The notes under the pieces: model-generated
The model's input: only the letters and a program-made list of their open reading frames with translations
The model's database searches: none
What the model was told of the DNA's origin: nothing
Made by a program: the position numbers and the translations under genes
Assembly (NCBI RefSeq): GCF_031755915.1
Contig: NC_083387.1
Span: forward strand, 9,817,001-9,881,000
From: Ziziphus jujuba
Taxonomy: Eukaryota; Streptophyta; Magnoliopsida; Rosales; Rhamnaceae
Direction of reading: 5' to 3'
Length of the DNA stretch: 64,000 nucleotides
Part shown: positions 48,460-60,374 of the stretch, in pieces
How the letters are laid out: every line of letters starts with the position of its first letter
Position numbering within the stretch: the first letter of the stretch is position 1

Positions 48460-48955
48460 GAGAGACTTCGAGTGTGTTTTTCGACAAGTTACTTGGCTAC
48501 TGTCAAAAAGAGAGATTGTCTTCGCCACCAAATTAACTTCGAACACCGACCTATTTCCTTACGACCATACTATATGGCTCTATCGATGTTAAGGGAGTTA
48601 AAGGATCAATTGCATAATTTGGTAAATAAGGTTTCGCTAGACCAGGCTTATCATTGTGAAAGGCACCTGTTTTGTTGTGGGGAAAAAGGATGATTGTCTG
48701 AGGTTGTGTATCGACTACCAACGAATTAACAAGATGACCACCCGTAATCGATGCCAGTTGTTGAGTATGAATGTGTGTCGATCACCCCCAAGGTATCAAG
48801 GTATCTCCAAGATTGACTTAAGGATTAAGTATCATTAATCGAGAATTTAAGGGTCAGATATCGTTGAGTTCAAATAGGGCGATCTTAAAGGAAGCGACAT
48901 GGGAGCCCGTGGCGTAGATCCGTGACCAATATTCTTATACGTTCGAGCGACATAG
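48460..48955 (+). pseudogene. Ty3/gypsy pol remnant (RT N-terminal part, 3' end)
   Basis: Readable in shifting frames: ISLRPYYMALSMLRELKDQL at about 48563, FVVGKKDDCLRLCIDYQRIN at about 48670, then SKIDLR at about 48810. These are the start of the reverse transcriptase palm. The YXDD region, RNase H and integrase are missing. The final stretch (KEATWEPVA...IRDQYSYTF, 48886-48945) corresponds to the C-terminal end after the chromodomain in Tekay/Del-like elements. Stops and frameshifts throughout. Confidence 0.75.
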
Positions 48956-48980
48956 GAAATTTCGAGGATGAAATTTTTGT

Positions 48981-48993
48981 AAGGGGGGAAGGT
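48981..48993 (+). other. polypurine tract
   Basis: AAGGGGGGAAGGT immediately precedes the 3' LTR start TGTAACACC, the expected plus-strand priming site. Confidence 0.8.
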
Positions 48994-51900
48994 TGTAACA
49001 CCCTATCCCGAAGTATGTTGGAATTTTCTCATGTTGACCAAGGTTGACTGGGTTTGACCGTCGTTGACCGAGAAAGTCAAACTTTGACTTTTTGACTCGG
49101 CAAGAATTCTAGGTTGATCAAGGCACCATTATGAAGTACACATCGACACGAGTCCGTAGACTAGTAGCACATAAAAAATGGAGCTACGGTTTGAAAGTTA
49201 TGAACAAAACAAATTCATGTCCAAACTGTCCAAGGGTGCTCGAGTTGACTTTTTATTTTTGTGAAATTGAGTTTTGACTCATACATGGTTGTGAAGCACT
49301 CATCCATATGAGTTTGTAAACTAGCGGCACGTCCGATTCGGACATGTGGTTTTAAAGTTATGGATCTGCAAAGTTTTTCAAATATCGTATTATTTTAATA
49401 TTATTTTTAAACATATGAACAGTATATGCCACTTGTAACTTAGTTAATGGTGCCGTGTATCACAATGAGAAAATGCCATCTGTCAGCCACAAGTAAATGT
49501 AATATTATATTATATTATTTTTGTTATTATTTTATATATTATATTATTATGATAAAATTTTATTATTTTAATATTATTTATTTATTTATTCTCAATTCTC
49601 TTTTTTTTTCTTTTTCTTTATTTTTCTTTCTTTTCCCACATGAGAAAAACACCACGGGGGCCCCTCCTCTCTTCTTCTTTTCTTCTTCTTCTTTCTTCTT
49701 CATTCTTCTTCCTCCCGTCGGTCTCTCCTTGCTACATCTCTTCCGGCCGTCGGACAAGTAGAAATCCGATGGAAAACCCGGCCGGTAACCGGAAGGACAA
49801 GGCCAAATGTCGCCGGACGCACTCAGATAGGGCCTCCATTGTCAGCGACGGCAAGTTGGTTTTCCGGTGATCCGACCATCACCGGGCCAAATTGATACTC
49901 CTTTCTACTATTTTCAGACCCTTTGAGCTCAATTTTGAGGTCCATTCAGCTCAATTCCTTGTTGTTTGAGAGATTTGGGATGTTGAACTTTGACCGAAAT
50001 TTTATGTCCATTTTCCGATCACCGCTGGTCGATTTGAGCCTAACGGAAGTTGGTAACGTATTTCTCGCCTCTTTAGCTTTCTATTGTATCTCATTTGCAA
50101 ATTATAATAGAGTATTTTGAAAGATGCCATTTTTGAATAAAATATTATTATTTTAATAAGATAGTCTGAAAAATGTCTATTTAATATTTAAATAATTATT
50201 ATTTATATTGTAGATGTCAAATTGTGCTGAATTGAATAAATGTGGTTTGAACCATATTTAGTATGAATTGATTTGTAGCTTGAGGAATTAATTATATTAA
50301 ATTACTGGGATAATATATATATATATATATATACATATATGTGTGTGTGTGTTTGATTATTTAATTATTTATGAAATTGAATTGTTGTGAAAGAGATCAA
50401 TTTTATGAGACTATGGTTTAATATTTACTAAATCTATTGTTGATTTAAATGTTGAGATTTTAATATGTAAATAATGCATTATGTGATTTAAATTCCATAT
50501 GAATTTTTATGCATCTTTTATTATTAATTTGGTGTAAATCAATTTTTATGGATTTGAAGGAAATATTTAATTAAAAAATATTTAAAATGTATTTATGTGT
50601 TTAATAATTATGTATGATAGGACTTGGTATTATGGTGATAGGAATTGAAATATTTAATCTGATGTATTTGATGATTGATTACAAGAGAGCATGAAATTTT
50701 ATGAAACTAGTAAGGGTGTACGATTTGATTATATTTTATCAAAATTCTATATTTTATAATATTATAAAATATTTTTATCGGTTTTCGATGCACCATACAC
50801 ATATCGGTGCTCTGCAGTTGTAGATGTGATTAGCACGCAGGTGGATATGGATGTAATTAGCCTGCAGGTTGTAATGTCTCTCGTGAGTTGCCATTGGACC
50901 GAGGGCAGACAAGTTTGATATTGGCCATAGCCGCCCCTCTCCATGGCCGAGATGACGGTTTAAGCAGCGGTGCGGTGGGACGCAATGCGCCTGTATGCCA
51001 GTTTCTCTCTTTAACCTTCTCGTCAGACGGTGCTTTGGGATGCTGGGCACCGTAGGACACAACTGGTATATAGTATGTGCATCAAGTATCTTTTGTGTAT
51101 ATATATATATATATGTTTTATATTTGTATGGATCACATCGTACGGGGACAGCGATCCGATGTTGTCCATGAAGAGCTAGCCTCGTAACTATGTTGCCAAT
51201 AAGTTCAGGGGATTGGATGGCCAATCTAGGCAATCATTTCGGACTATATTGATAGCAATGTGCCAGCGACAGCTGGAAGCATGGATTGCACAGCATGTTG
51301 GAGGATATCATTTGTACCCCTGATACGAGTACATATTTCATAATACATTTTGAATTTAAAATATTATTTGACCTTGTATTATTCTATCTATTCATAATCT
51401 GATTTTCTAACATTATACTTAATTGCTTTTATTGTCATTACTATTATTAATATTATTCTCATTATTGTCATTACTATTATTAATATTATTCTCATTATTA
51501 ATAGTACAATTATTATTTATCAGAATTATGTTTACAATTATTTTCATTATTACTAATATTATCATCATCATCATCATCATGATTATTATTATTATTATTA
51601 TTGTCATTATTTATTTTTATTTTATTATTATTATCGTGATTTTCATATTATAGCGTTGAACAAGTATCACAACCAACGAATGAGAAATATGGCCATCAGG
51701 CCAGTATGATAGTCCTTGGGCTAGTGACAGTCATCGGGCAAGTATGACAGCCTTTGGACAGATGTGGTTATATGATAGCCTTTGGGCATATGGGATGACT
51801 GTTGATAGCCTCGGACGAGTTATATTAATATCATTATTAGCATTAAATGGTTGGTATTATTATTATTGTTGATATAGTGGTTAATTTATCTATTTTTCTA

Positions 51901-52278
51901 TATTACACATTGGTATATTTTTAAAACGATGTGAAATGTATTTGAGATTTGCAGCACTAAGTGGGTGGTGTGGGCGGTCATGAACCTATGATGGTATATT
52001 TTGGTTGCTTACTTAGTAAATTATTTCCGTTGTATATATGTATATATTTTATATCTAATTTGTTATCGAAGTGCTGCCATTTGTGGAATTTATTTGTAGT
52101 AAGGTGAGAGGGATAAGGTGGCAGTATATAGGAGTGCATTTTCATACAGGTAAATTTTGGGCATGTTTTACTCTTAGAGGAGATGCTGCCAGATTTTCCA
52201 TAAGAAGGTTCGATAGGATTTCCCTGGAATCAGTATTTATCTAGGATTCTAGAAAGGAATTCTGGACGGATCCTGACA
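48994..52278 (+). repeat. 3' LTR, 3,285 bp
   Basis: Runs from TGTAACACCCTATCCC to GGATCCTGACA, the uninterrupted partner of the LTR at 43883-48303. Differences visible are scattered substitutions, microsatellite length changes and a 27-bp-class duplication at 51440-51490 (ATTACTATTATTAATATTATT repeated). Confidence 0.85.
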
Positions 52279-53570
52279 CTTAGATTTAACGTCATTGCTG
52301 ACACATTTCTAATGGGGTACATAAATCGTCACCTCTTCTTGACAATTGTTGTTGAATTATGCTATTTATTTAGGTAAAATTATGTTCATAATTATGATCA
52401 GATAAGAAGAATATAGACTATTCTCTTTTTTAGTAATGCGTACTCAATTATTTTGGTTGGAAAATGGTGGGTATGTAAAATTATATACCCTCCTCACAAT
52501 TCTTGCTTAATTTATAGATATTTTCTGTCTTCACATTATCACCTTTATTCAAGGTTGTGTCATTACCAAGAAAAATATATATATCCGAGTCTGTGTCAAT
52601 TATATGCTAACTAGGCACAATAATCTTGGTGATTATAATCAGATATGAAGAATCTACATTATTATTTTTTCATGTGTACATAGAACGTCATTTAGCTTAA
52701 TTTACATTTTAGCAAGTAGGAAATGTGGCTTTTTATGTTTTGTGACCACTCTGTTGAAAATTGAAATTATATTAAATGTTTTATTGATCCCATGTTTTTA
52801 TTGTGTCGATTTTCTTTTTCTTTTTGAAATTTCGATAACATCCCCTTCTCTATCATATCTTGCTTCAGGATACTATCTGTCGCTAGTATTCAAGGCCGTC
52901 ACATCTTATTAAATACGAATGTATAATTATATTATTTTTTATAAGTGGCGTGTAATTATATATTATCTCAGGATTGGGCATTACCATTTACCATTATATT
53001 TCATTTTTTGAAGCATCTTAACTACTAAATCATACTTTTTCTATTGTTCTTTTGGTTAGAAAATGGTGGATATATAAAACTATAAAAATATATTATTTAT
53101 CATTGATAAATATTATCAATAAAATTTATATATAAAATAATAATTTAAATAATTATTAATAAATTATATATCCTCCTCGCAATTCTTGCTCAATTTATAG
53201 ATATTTTCTATCTTGACATTATCACCTTTATTCAAGGTTGTGTCATTACCAAGGGGAAAAAGAAAAAAAAAAAAATATCCGTGGTTGTGTCAATTATGCT
53301 AAATTAGGTACAATAATCTTCATGATTATGATATATAAGAAGAATCTACATTATTATTATTATTATTACTATTATTATTATTTACATGTATATAGAAACA
53401 TCATTTAGCTAGCTGGCATGCAGAAGGGCCGGGACAATTTTGTCTCCACCAGGCCCCCAAACCCCATTATAATTTTATCGCCCTTTCGAATCGAGCTTTC
53501 TTTTTGTTAATTGTACATTTTCCAACGTGAGTTGCATCCACCGATCATGTTTGTGGTGCATGCCTTTTGA
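52279..53570 (+). other. intergenic; contains a 140-bp direct repeat
   Basis: A block including ATATTTTCTGTCTTCACATT, ATCACCTTTATTCAAGGTTG and ATCTACATTATTAT occurs at about 52510-52660 and again at 53195-53355, with moderate divergence. No gene seen. Confidence 0.6.
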
Positions 53571-54189
53571 ATATTTATATATATATATATATATATATAT
53601 ACTTTTGAATATACAACCTGATAGGAATGGATCCAATCAAAAAAGGTGGAAAAAATTATAGCCATTGTATTTAAATTCAAGACACAGATGGTTCAGATTT
53701 AAAATTTTCTCATGTGACAAAAATTATCAAAATTTCCTTTCCACTTGACACCACGGCTCCCGCTCGACAATAATTAAAAGACTTTTGGTAGCAAGAACCA
53801 AAAAAAAAAAAAAATTGAATAACAAGGTTCATTTCTTGCTGTTGGCAGCAAGAACACCACTGAATTCAACCTCCCCCAATCTTCATGTGAAGTTGTCAAG
53901 GAATCATCTCCAGGTTCCACCATATTCACAAGCTTTGTTTCCTCCTCTAGACTAAAGTACTATGCTTTTATGCATAGTTTGGAAATGTTAGGCACACATG
54001 AAGAAATGTATTAGGCTTGAATTCAACAAGTTTGGCCACAGATTAGGAGGGTGGGCATTTTTAAGTCTTATTCCTTCTCTTTCTTTCTCATTCTTTCTTC
54101 ACCTCCATATCTTCCTCACGTCTCCAAATATTCTAAAAGTTTTTTTTTTTCCCATCACTTATGGATGATTAAAATAATTCTCTAGCTTA

Positions 54190-54410
54190 CAACCCAATTT
54201 TTAAAATAAAAAAAAAATTTAAAATATGTTTTTAGCGATGATTTTTGAAAAACCGTCTCCAAAAGGAAAAAAAGTTGACGCTTTTCTATAAAAACGTCGG
54301 CTATTATATAAGTTTTTAGTGACGCTTTTTAAAAAAGCAAATGCTTTTACAGAAAAGTGTCGGCTTTTCTTCCTTTTGGAAACAGATTTTCAAAAAACCG
54401 TCACTAAAAC
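54190..54410. repeat. palindromic block related to the foldback centre
   Basis: The words TTTTTGAAAAACCGTCTCC and, inverted, GGAAACAGATTTTCAAAAA flank a nested hairpin with GACGCTTTT/AAAAGCAAATGC words. The same layout is seen in the centre of the foldback elements at 25100-25290 and 29410-29600, so all three may share a MITE module. Confidence 0.6.
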
Positions 54411-54458
54411 CATTTTTTTTTTAATTATTATTATTATTTTTTTTAGAGAATATGGAAT

Positions 54459-54810
54459 TTGGAAACTTGGGTTGCTGTAAATTTCCCATTTCCCCGAACC
54501 AAAAACTATGCAATTTCCGGATGTGGGTTAGCTCGATTCTTGGGTTTTTATTATCATATGAAAAATGAGAAGTTTCTTTGTTTGTGTTATGGGGAATATT
54601 GCTATTCAGCTTTTGGTTTTGGCTTTGAAGATGTGAAACAAGTGAGTCCTTGTGGTTGAAAGTACATACATGATACGGTGGGTCCTGTTGTTGCCACTAG
54701 ACCTCCAACTAATCTCCTTGAGGACATGAAGTTATTGAAAGAAATGCAGGATCAGTCTGGTTTGTCCCCTTCATATCAAACTTGCGCGTTTTATAGTTAT
54801 TTTTAAAAAA
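54459..54810 (+). pseudogene. unrecognised gene fragment inside the inverted-repeat element
   Basis: A 66-codon frame (METWVAVNFPFPRTKNYAIS..., with FLCLCYGEYCYSAFGF) ends at TGA. The same frame then stays open (IHDTVGPVVATRPPTNLLED, MKLLKEMQDQSG) to about 54800. Composition is far less AT-rich than its surroundings and looks exonic. I do not recognise the family. It could be a captured exon with one stop, or chance. Confidence 0.35.
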
Positions 54811-55339
54811 AGAAAGTTTTGCTTTTTGATATGCTTTTCAAATCCCAGTTGGTACCGCTTTGCTTGGTGCCTGATTAAAGGTTGAACTATTGAACTTGTA
54901 GGCTAACTGAGTTATAAGCACTTTAATGGAATAAGATAGATCACCTAGCATTTAAATTTTCTAATGCTTTTTCATTATTGCATTGCCTCTCATTGAGTTT
55001 GAATTCTGTGGTGTTCTTGCTGCCAACACCAAGAAATGAACCTTCCTGTTCTCCTTTTTTTTTTTTTTTTTTGGTTGGGTTCTTGCTACCAAAAGTGTTT
55101 CAATTACTGCTGAGCATGAGCCATGGTGTTGAGCGAGAAGTGAATTTTGGCAATTTTTTGCACATGAGGGAATTTCAAATCTAAGCTGTCCATGCATTGC
55201 AATTTAAATCCAGTGGTCATAATTTTCCCACGTTTTTGGACCAAGTTCATTCCCATCAAATCCGACCTGACCATAGAAAAACTCTATACATACATATACA
55301 AAAATATATATATATGTATACATATATACAATCTGTTTA

Positions 55340-55479
55340 TGGTGCGGACGGTCCTCATACGGACCACAGTATTGGTGACGGCTTTTCATAGTATTGGTAA
55401 CGATTTTCTAAGAAACCATCGTTAATACTATGAAAAACCGTCATTAATACTACGGTCCTTATGCGGACCGTCCTCACCA
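55340..55479. mobile_element. 140-bp palindromic MITE, copy 2
   Basis: Same length, ends (TGGTGCGGACGGTCC / GGACCGTCCTCACCA) and TA flanks (55338-55339, 55480-55481) as copy 1 at 3872-4011. Both copies sit among AT microsatellites. Confidence 0.8.
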
Positions 55480-55481
55480 TA

Positions 55482-56045
55482 AAATTTTCGTATATATATA
55501 TATATATATATTTTTAGAATTTTAGAATTTTTTATATTTAGAAATTTAATTTTGACCTTCGGTTTTTTCAAGGGGTGAAGCTATATTGTGGCTTAAGGCC
55601 TCCACCCTTTGCAATTGTTTTAATATTTTTGTTAATTTCAACTTTTTTTTTAATTAACTTACCTTATGTGGCCTCCCAAAATGAAATTGATTTCCTTTTT
55701 TTTTTTTATTCATTTTTTAATGTTAAATTTCTTTTTTTGATCTCTATTTTATAATATTTTGCATATTTGTTATAATGATAAATTTATTTTACTAAGATTA
55801 CATTTATTATTTTTCTATATGTATGTCTCAATTATGTTGTTAATTTAAGATTTACTTTAAAGAAGTAGAATTGTTTTGTTTACAAATCTACTAACTTAAC
55901 ATAAACAGATCTATTAATATTCTACGACCTAAAATAAGGGCTTGTTTAATAAACATGATATAACGTAATTGAGATTAGAACTAGGTAAATGACTAGGATG
56001 GGACGGGATAAGAATTGATACAATTTTATGTTTGGGAGGGGGTCA
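55482..56045. other. AT-rich intergenic stretch
   Basis: Contains an AT run at 55491-55510 and poly-T tracts. Nothing coding. Confidence 0.6.
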
Positions 56046-56049
56046 AAGT

Positions 56050-56240
56050 AAAAAGCAAAGTGTAGGTGCTGAGGCAGAGTAAAAAGCTATGGCCCATACT
56101 GTTTGTGAATTATTATGGCTTAAATCTTTGTTGCAGGAATTGAAAGTTTTGGTTGACGAGCCCATGCAGTTATATTGTGAAAATCGGGCCGCTTCTCATA
56201 TTGCCAGCAATCCGGTCTTTCATGAGCGGACCATAAGTTA
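56050..56240 (+). pseudogene. Ty1/copia RNase H remnant
   Basis: The plus-strand frame reads AMAHTVCELLWLKSLLQELK then VLVDEPMQLYCENRAASHIA and SNPVFHERTI, the typical end of a copia RNase H domain. The catalytic D of YCDN is E here, and a stop precedes KAMAHTV. No LTR or other pol part is seen nearby. Confidence 0.85.
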
Positions 56241-56639
56241 TTACATAATTTATTGATTTTCGCATGAAACAAAAAGGTTTAAATTACATAAATTCGATAT
56301 GAATAAAGAAATAGATAAGTCCTTTTGTCTAATTATTTTTTGAAAATTTTTATCTAATTAATTTATAAAATCATTAATATTAAATTGAAAATATAGCACA
56401 TATTATTCTAGACATCCATAGAAATAGAAAAGAATGGAAAAACAAAAAATAAAAATAAAAATAAAAATAAAAATAAATAAATAACTAAAAAGCCAAATTT
56501 TTTTTTTAAAAAAAAGGAAATTGAAAGATAAGAAGAAGAAAAAGTGAAATTAAATTTAAATTTAAATTTTTTTTTTATCCTTGTTCTTGATGCATATGGA
56601 TTTCATAATTTTAAATTTAAAAATAGTATTTTTTTTTTT

Positions 56640-57330
56640 TAATTAAGTGCATGTAATCCCTTTGTTGTAGTATTTAAACAGTCCTTAATAATGTTTTCTA
56701 CATAAATCCTTGGAAAAAAAAAATGCGTGGTCTATATGTTCTGTGTGAATATATATACATGCCTACTATATAATGAATGATGACACTGGAAGGTTTCGAG
56801 TCTGGACGAAGCATGAGGATCTCGACTTGCCAAAGAATATAGAGCTGATTGTGTGTGTCTTCGGACCTCCATCTGTACGAGTAATGTTTAATATAATGTG
56901 CAAATCAATATAAGAAGATGCATAATTACTAAAATAATAATAATAACAATTAATAATTAATACGTATTCTCGACCACAAGAAAAGGGCAAATGGCAAAAA
57001 AAAACCGTAAGAAAACAGCGCTGTGTGCGAAGGCAACAGAACCATCTGTGACCCAATTCATTGAAAAAGATAGCGTGAATCCGGGATGACGTGATTCCTG
57101 TTAACATTATTACATGGAGCAGGATCATGTGGTCTGGGTGCGTGTCAGTTTTTTAGCACCATTCATTCATTTCATTCGACCTGTTTTCAAAAGTGTTATT
57201 TATTAATTTTTCTGTGGAGGTACATATTTTTAAAAGGATATGATTGGGGTCGGCCGGAGGAGTCACGTGGCTCGGGTCTATTATTAATGATCATGTTTCT
57301 TTCGAATACGTTTTCCTTATAATAACAAAT
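56640..57330 (+). other. relic of BURP-gene 3' flank (third copy)
   Basis: Aligns with 41880-42450: CCCTTTGTTGTAGT, ATAATGTTTTCTA..., GGAAGGTTTCGAGTCTGGAC, CTTGCCAAAGAATATAGAGC, AGTAATGTTTAATATAATGT and GGAGTCACGTGGCTCGG. In this copy one frame is open as RFRVWTKHEDLDLPKNIELI then VCVFGPPS. No BURP domain precedes it. The minus frame at 56766-57128 is antisense. Confidence 0.6.
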
Positions 57331-57469
57331 TTTAAAAATCAATGTGTATATGGAAAAAACTTGAAAGTAGAGGGAAATTAGAGGGGCTTATGTAAGAAAT
57401 TTTATGGATCTAAATATAAATAATAAATTTTATAAATTATAAATTATTAACTTCTAAATGCAGCCATTG

Positions 57470-57899
57470 ATAAATTAGATTTTTAATTCTACAAAATAGA
57501 AACAACGTAAAGTAGTGCCTATGGACACACTACTCTCAAACCACTCTCAGATTTCTGAAAATCCTAATCTCTAAATACTGTATGGTATTATTCATGTCTG
57601 CTTACCCTAGACCCTTTAAATAGTCTCTGCAAGTCAGACTTATCCATTAATTTTGACACACATAAAATAATAATAATTTAATAATATAATTATACTAGGA
57701 AAAATATAGATAAGTCAATGGGCTTATAAAGAGAGTTGGTCCTCCAGTCCAATGGGCCAACTGAAGTTTTATAGAGAGTGTGTGATCAAGGGCCCTACTA
57801 CAAAATAATAAAATAAGTCAGTCCCATTAATGGCATAAATAGGTCCTGTAAATGAGTAATTGATTATGCCAAGTCCACAAATATTAATTTAATTCAACA
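57470..57899 (-). repeat. 3' LTR of the copia element (about 0.43 kb)
   Basis: On the minus strand it starts TGTTGAATTAAATTAATATT at 57899 right after the polypurine-like AAGTGGGAGAA, the common start of many plant copia LTRs. The far end is estimated at about 57470 (...TTTATCA); it cannot be fixed because the other LTR is outside the window. Confidence 0.65.
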
Positions 57900-58444
57900 T
57901 TCTCCCACTTGGACTGCATAATCATCATCATATAAAATCCAAACTCACTTACTATAGAATCTCCAGAACCATAATGCCATTTCATCCAAATATATAGTAT
58001 ACCGACAGGGCACAACAATATACTAAACTAGGCAGTAGAGATTCTCTCAGTAAATCTCCCAAAACATTATACCATTTCAACCGAGTACTTTGCATGCCAT
58101 AAACTCAGTCTAGGTAGTAGAGATTTACCTAACCATGTGCAATCCCCCAACACACAAAACCATTTCATTCAAACACATTGCGTATCGACAGGATACAACA
58201 ATATACCCAAACTAGGTAGTAGGGATTCACCATGGCACCTGTGGATCAACATACACATATACATAAACTAATAGTCTCAACAGGCCTGTAAATACAAGGA
58301 GCAATAATATGTGTAATAAATCATCTCATAAATAAATAATGATCCACATACATCAATGTATTAAAATATTCAAAGAAATAAATAATACTCAATATGGATA
58401 TTACTGCAGAAATTATAACAAACTCCCACTGACCCACAGCGGTC
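57900..58444 (-). other. copia 3' untranslated internal region with tandem repeats and polypurine tract
   Basis: Between the RNase H stop and the LTR. The polypurine tract AAGTGGGAGAA is at 57900-57911, and a second PPT-like GTGGGAGTTT lies at about 58425. In between, three diverged repeats of the type GACAGG.TACAACAATATAC followed by AACTAGGTAGTAG.GATTC occur near 57995, 58095 and 58185. Confidence 0.65.
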
Positions 58445-60374
58445 TCAGCTGTCTAACAATCCCATACGGGACACATGCTCCTCAAATATGCTTACCGGTA
58501 AAGCCTTGGTCAGTGGATCTGCCACCATGCTATAAGTTAGCATGTGAACAACAGTAATTAGGCCCTCTTCAACTTTCTCTTTTATCACAAAATATTTCAC
58601 ATTAATGTACTTCGTACCAGGAGTACCTTTTAAATTATTGGAGAAAGACACCGCTGCAGTATTATCACAATACATCATAATAGGCCTCTCAATGGAGTCA
58701 ACTACTCCTAAATCATGGGTAAAATTCCGTAGCCAAACTGCATGACGGGTAGCCTCATAACACGCCACATATTCTGCCTCCATAGTCGAGGATGCTGTCA
58801 CTGACTGCTTGGCACTCCGCCAAGACACAGCACCTCCTGCCATGATAAATAAATATATAACCAGTGGTAGATTTCTTATCATCCACACAACTTTTATAGT
58901 CTGCATCACTATAACCCACTACTTCAAGAGAGTTAGTGTGATGATATGTCAACATATGATCTTTAGTACCCTGAAGATACCTGAAGACCTTTTAACTGCT
59001 TGGTAATGAATTGGACCGGGATTGCTCATAAATCTACCAAGCACACCCACAGCAAAAGCTATATCGGGCCGTGTATAAATTTGAGCATACATCAAACTAC
59101 CCACTGCTGAAGAATAGCGAACATTTTTCATTGCCATCCTTTCTCTATCATTCTTGGGACACTGATCCTTAGAAAACTTTTCACTTTTCGTAACCGATAC
59201 ACTTCCAGAAGAACAATTATGCATATCAAATCTCTTAAGAATTCTATCAATATAAGCTCTCTGAGACAATTGCAACACATAATTAGTCCTATCTCGAACA
59301 ATCTTAATGCCCAAAACAAAAGAAGCCTCACCAAGATCTTTCATATCAAAATGGTTGCACAACATCTGCTTTGTCTCAGCTAATAAGTCAGTATCATTAG
59401 TAGCCAAAAGTATGTCATCAACATACAACACTAGAAATATAAAACTGCTCCCACTGACCTTCATATATATGCATCTATCAACAATATTCTCCTTAAAGCC
59501 ATTTTGGGTGACAACCTCATCAAACTTAAGATACCATTGTCTTGAAGCTTGCTTAAGACCATAAATAGATTTCTTAAGCTTACAAACCAAGTTACCATTC
59601 CCTATTTGTTGGAAACCAACTGGTTGAACCATATATACATCCTCATATAAATCACCATTCAGAAAAGTAGTTCTGACATCCATCTGATGCAATTCCAGGT
59701 CATAATGCGCCACAATCGACATAATGATTCTAAAAGAATCCTTTGTGGATACAGGAGAGAAAGTCTCTGTATAATCAATTCCTTCTTTCTAGCTAACCCC
59801 TTTAGCTACAAGTATAGCCTTATATCTTTCCACTTGCCCATTGGAGTCCTTTTTAGTCTTAAAGATCCATTTGCACCCAATAGGCTTGCTACCCTCTAGT
59901 AACTCAACAAAATCCCAAACTCCATTTGATGCCATGGATTTCATTTCATCTTCCATTGCATCCAACCAAAAATTTGAATTTGAACTGCTTATGGCCTCCT
60001 CATAAGTGACTCGATCTGAATCATCACTTATGCCAAACTCATGCTCCTGCAAGTAAATCTCATGGTCATCAGGAATAGCTGATCTCCTAATCCTTTGTGA
60101 CCTCCTCAAAGGTACATCAGCATCTGCAATAGCTGGAATATCCTGCTCTTCAACAATGAGTTCATTCTGACCAACTACTGGTTCATCAACTACTGGATCA
60201 ACAATATCTCTATCAAGAACAATTATACTGGGAATGAAAACACTTTCTTCTCTAAATTGAGGCACCCTTGTTCCATTATTATTATCAAATCCAAAATCAT
60301 CTTCAAAATAAATGGCCCTATCTGATTCCACGATCCCGATGGTGTAAGAAGGACAAAAGAATTTTGAACCCCTA
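58445..60374 (-). pseudogene. Ty1/copia pol, RT and RNase H part
   Basis: Minus-strand reading order: integrase-RT linker with acidic stretches and a PLRRSQRIRR motif (about 60110-60060), RT start (WLDAMEDEMKSMASNGVWDF, KWIFKTK), palm with YVDD (about 59425-59414) and LGIKIV, then RNase H (SWRSAKQSVTASSTMEAEYV, CDNTAAV, HMLTYSMVADPLTKALP). Defects: a TAG at 59791-59789 where relatives have Gln (AKGVS*KEG), a frameshift after SSGIFRVLK near 58960 and another near 58850. The upstream continuation is at 63412-64000 beyond the inserted LTR. Confidence 0.9.

Larger units (their letters stand above)
43883..52278 (+). mobile_element. Ty3/gypsy element with two LTRs and 690-bp internal remnant
   Basis: The 5' LTR (43883-48303) and 3' LTR (48994-52278) are about 3.28 kb each once a 1.14-kb insertion in the 5' copy is set aside, and they match almost throughout, including microsatellites. 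Only 690 bp separate them: PBS, part of RT and the 3' internal end with a polypurine tract. It is a deletion derivative that would depend on other elements for movement. Flanks CTTTA (43878-43882) and CTTAG (52279-52283) are only a partial target-duplication match. Confidence 0.85.
53615..55250. mobile_element. inverted-repeat element (arms of about 255 bp) enclosing a gene-like fragment
   Basis: The left arm (53615-53870) is the inverted complement of the right arm (54996-55250). Matching landmarks: CAAGAACACCACTGAATTC against GAATTCTGTGGTGTTCTTG, CATTTCTTG against CAAGAAATG, and GATAGGAATGGATCC against GGACCAAGTTCATTCCCATC. The ends have no clear target duplication. The inside holds a palindromic MITE-like stretch and an exon-like frame but no transposase. 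Probably a non-autonomous long-TIR transposon carrying host DNA; the superfamily is uncertain. Confidence 0.6.
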
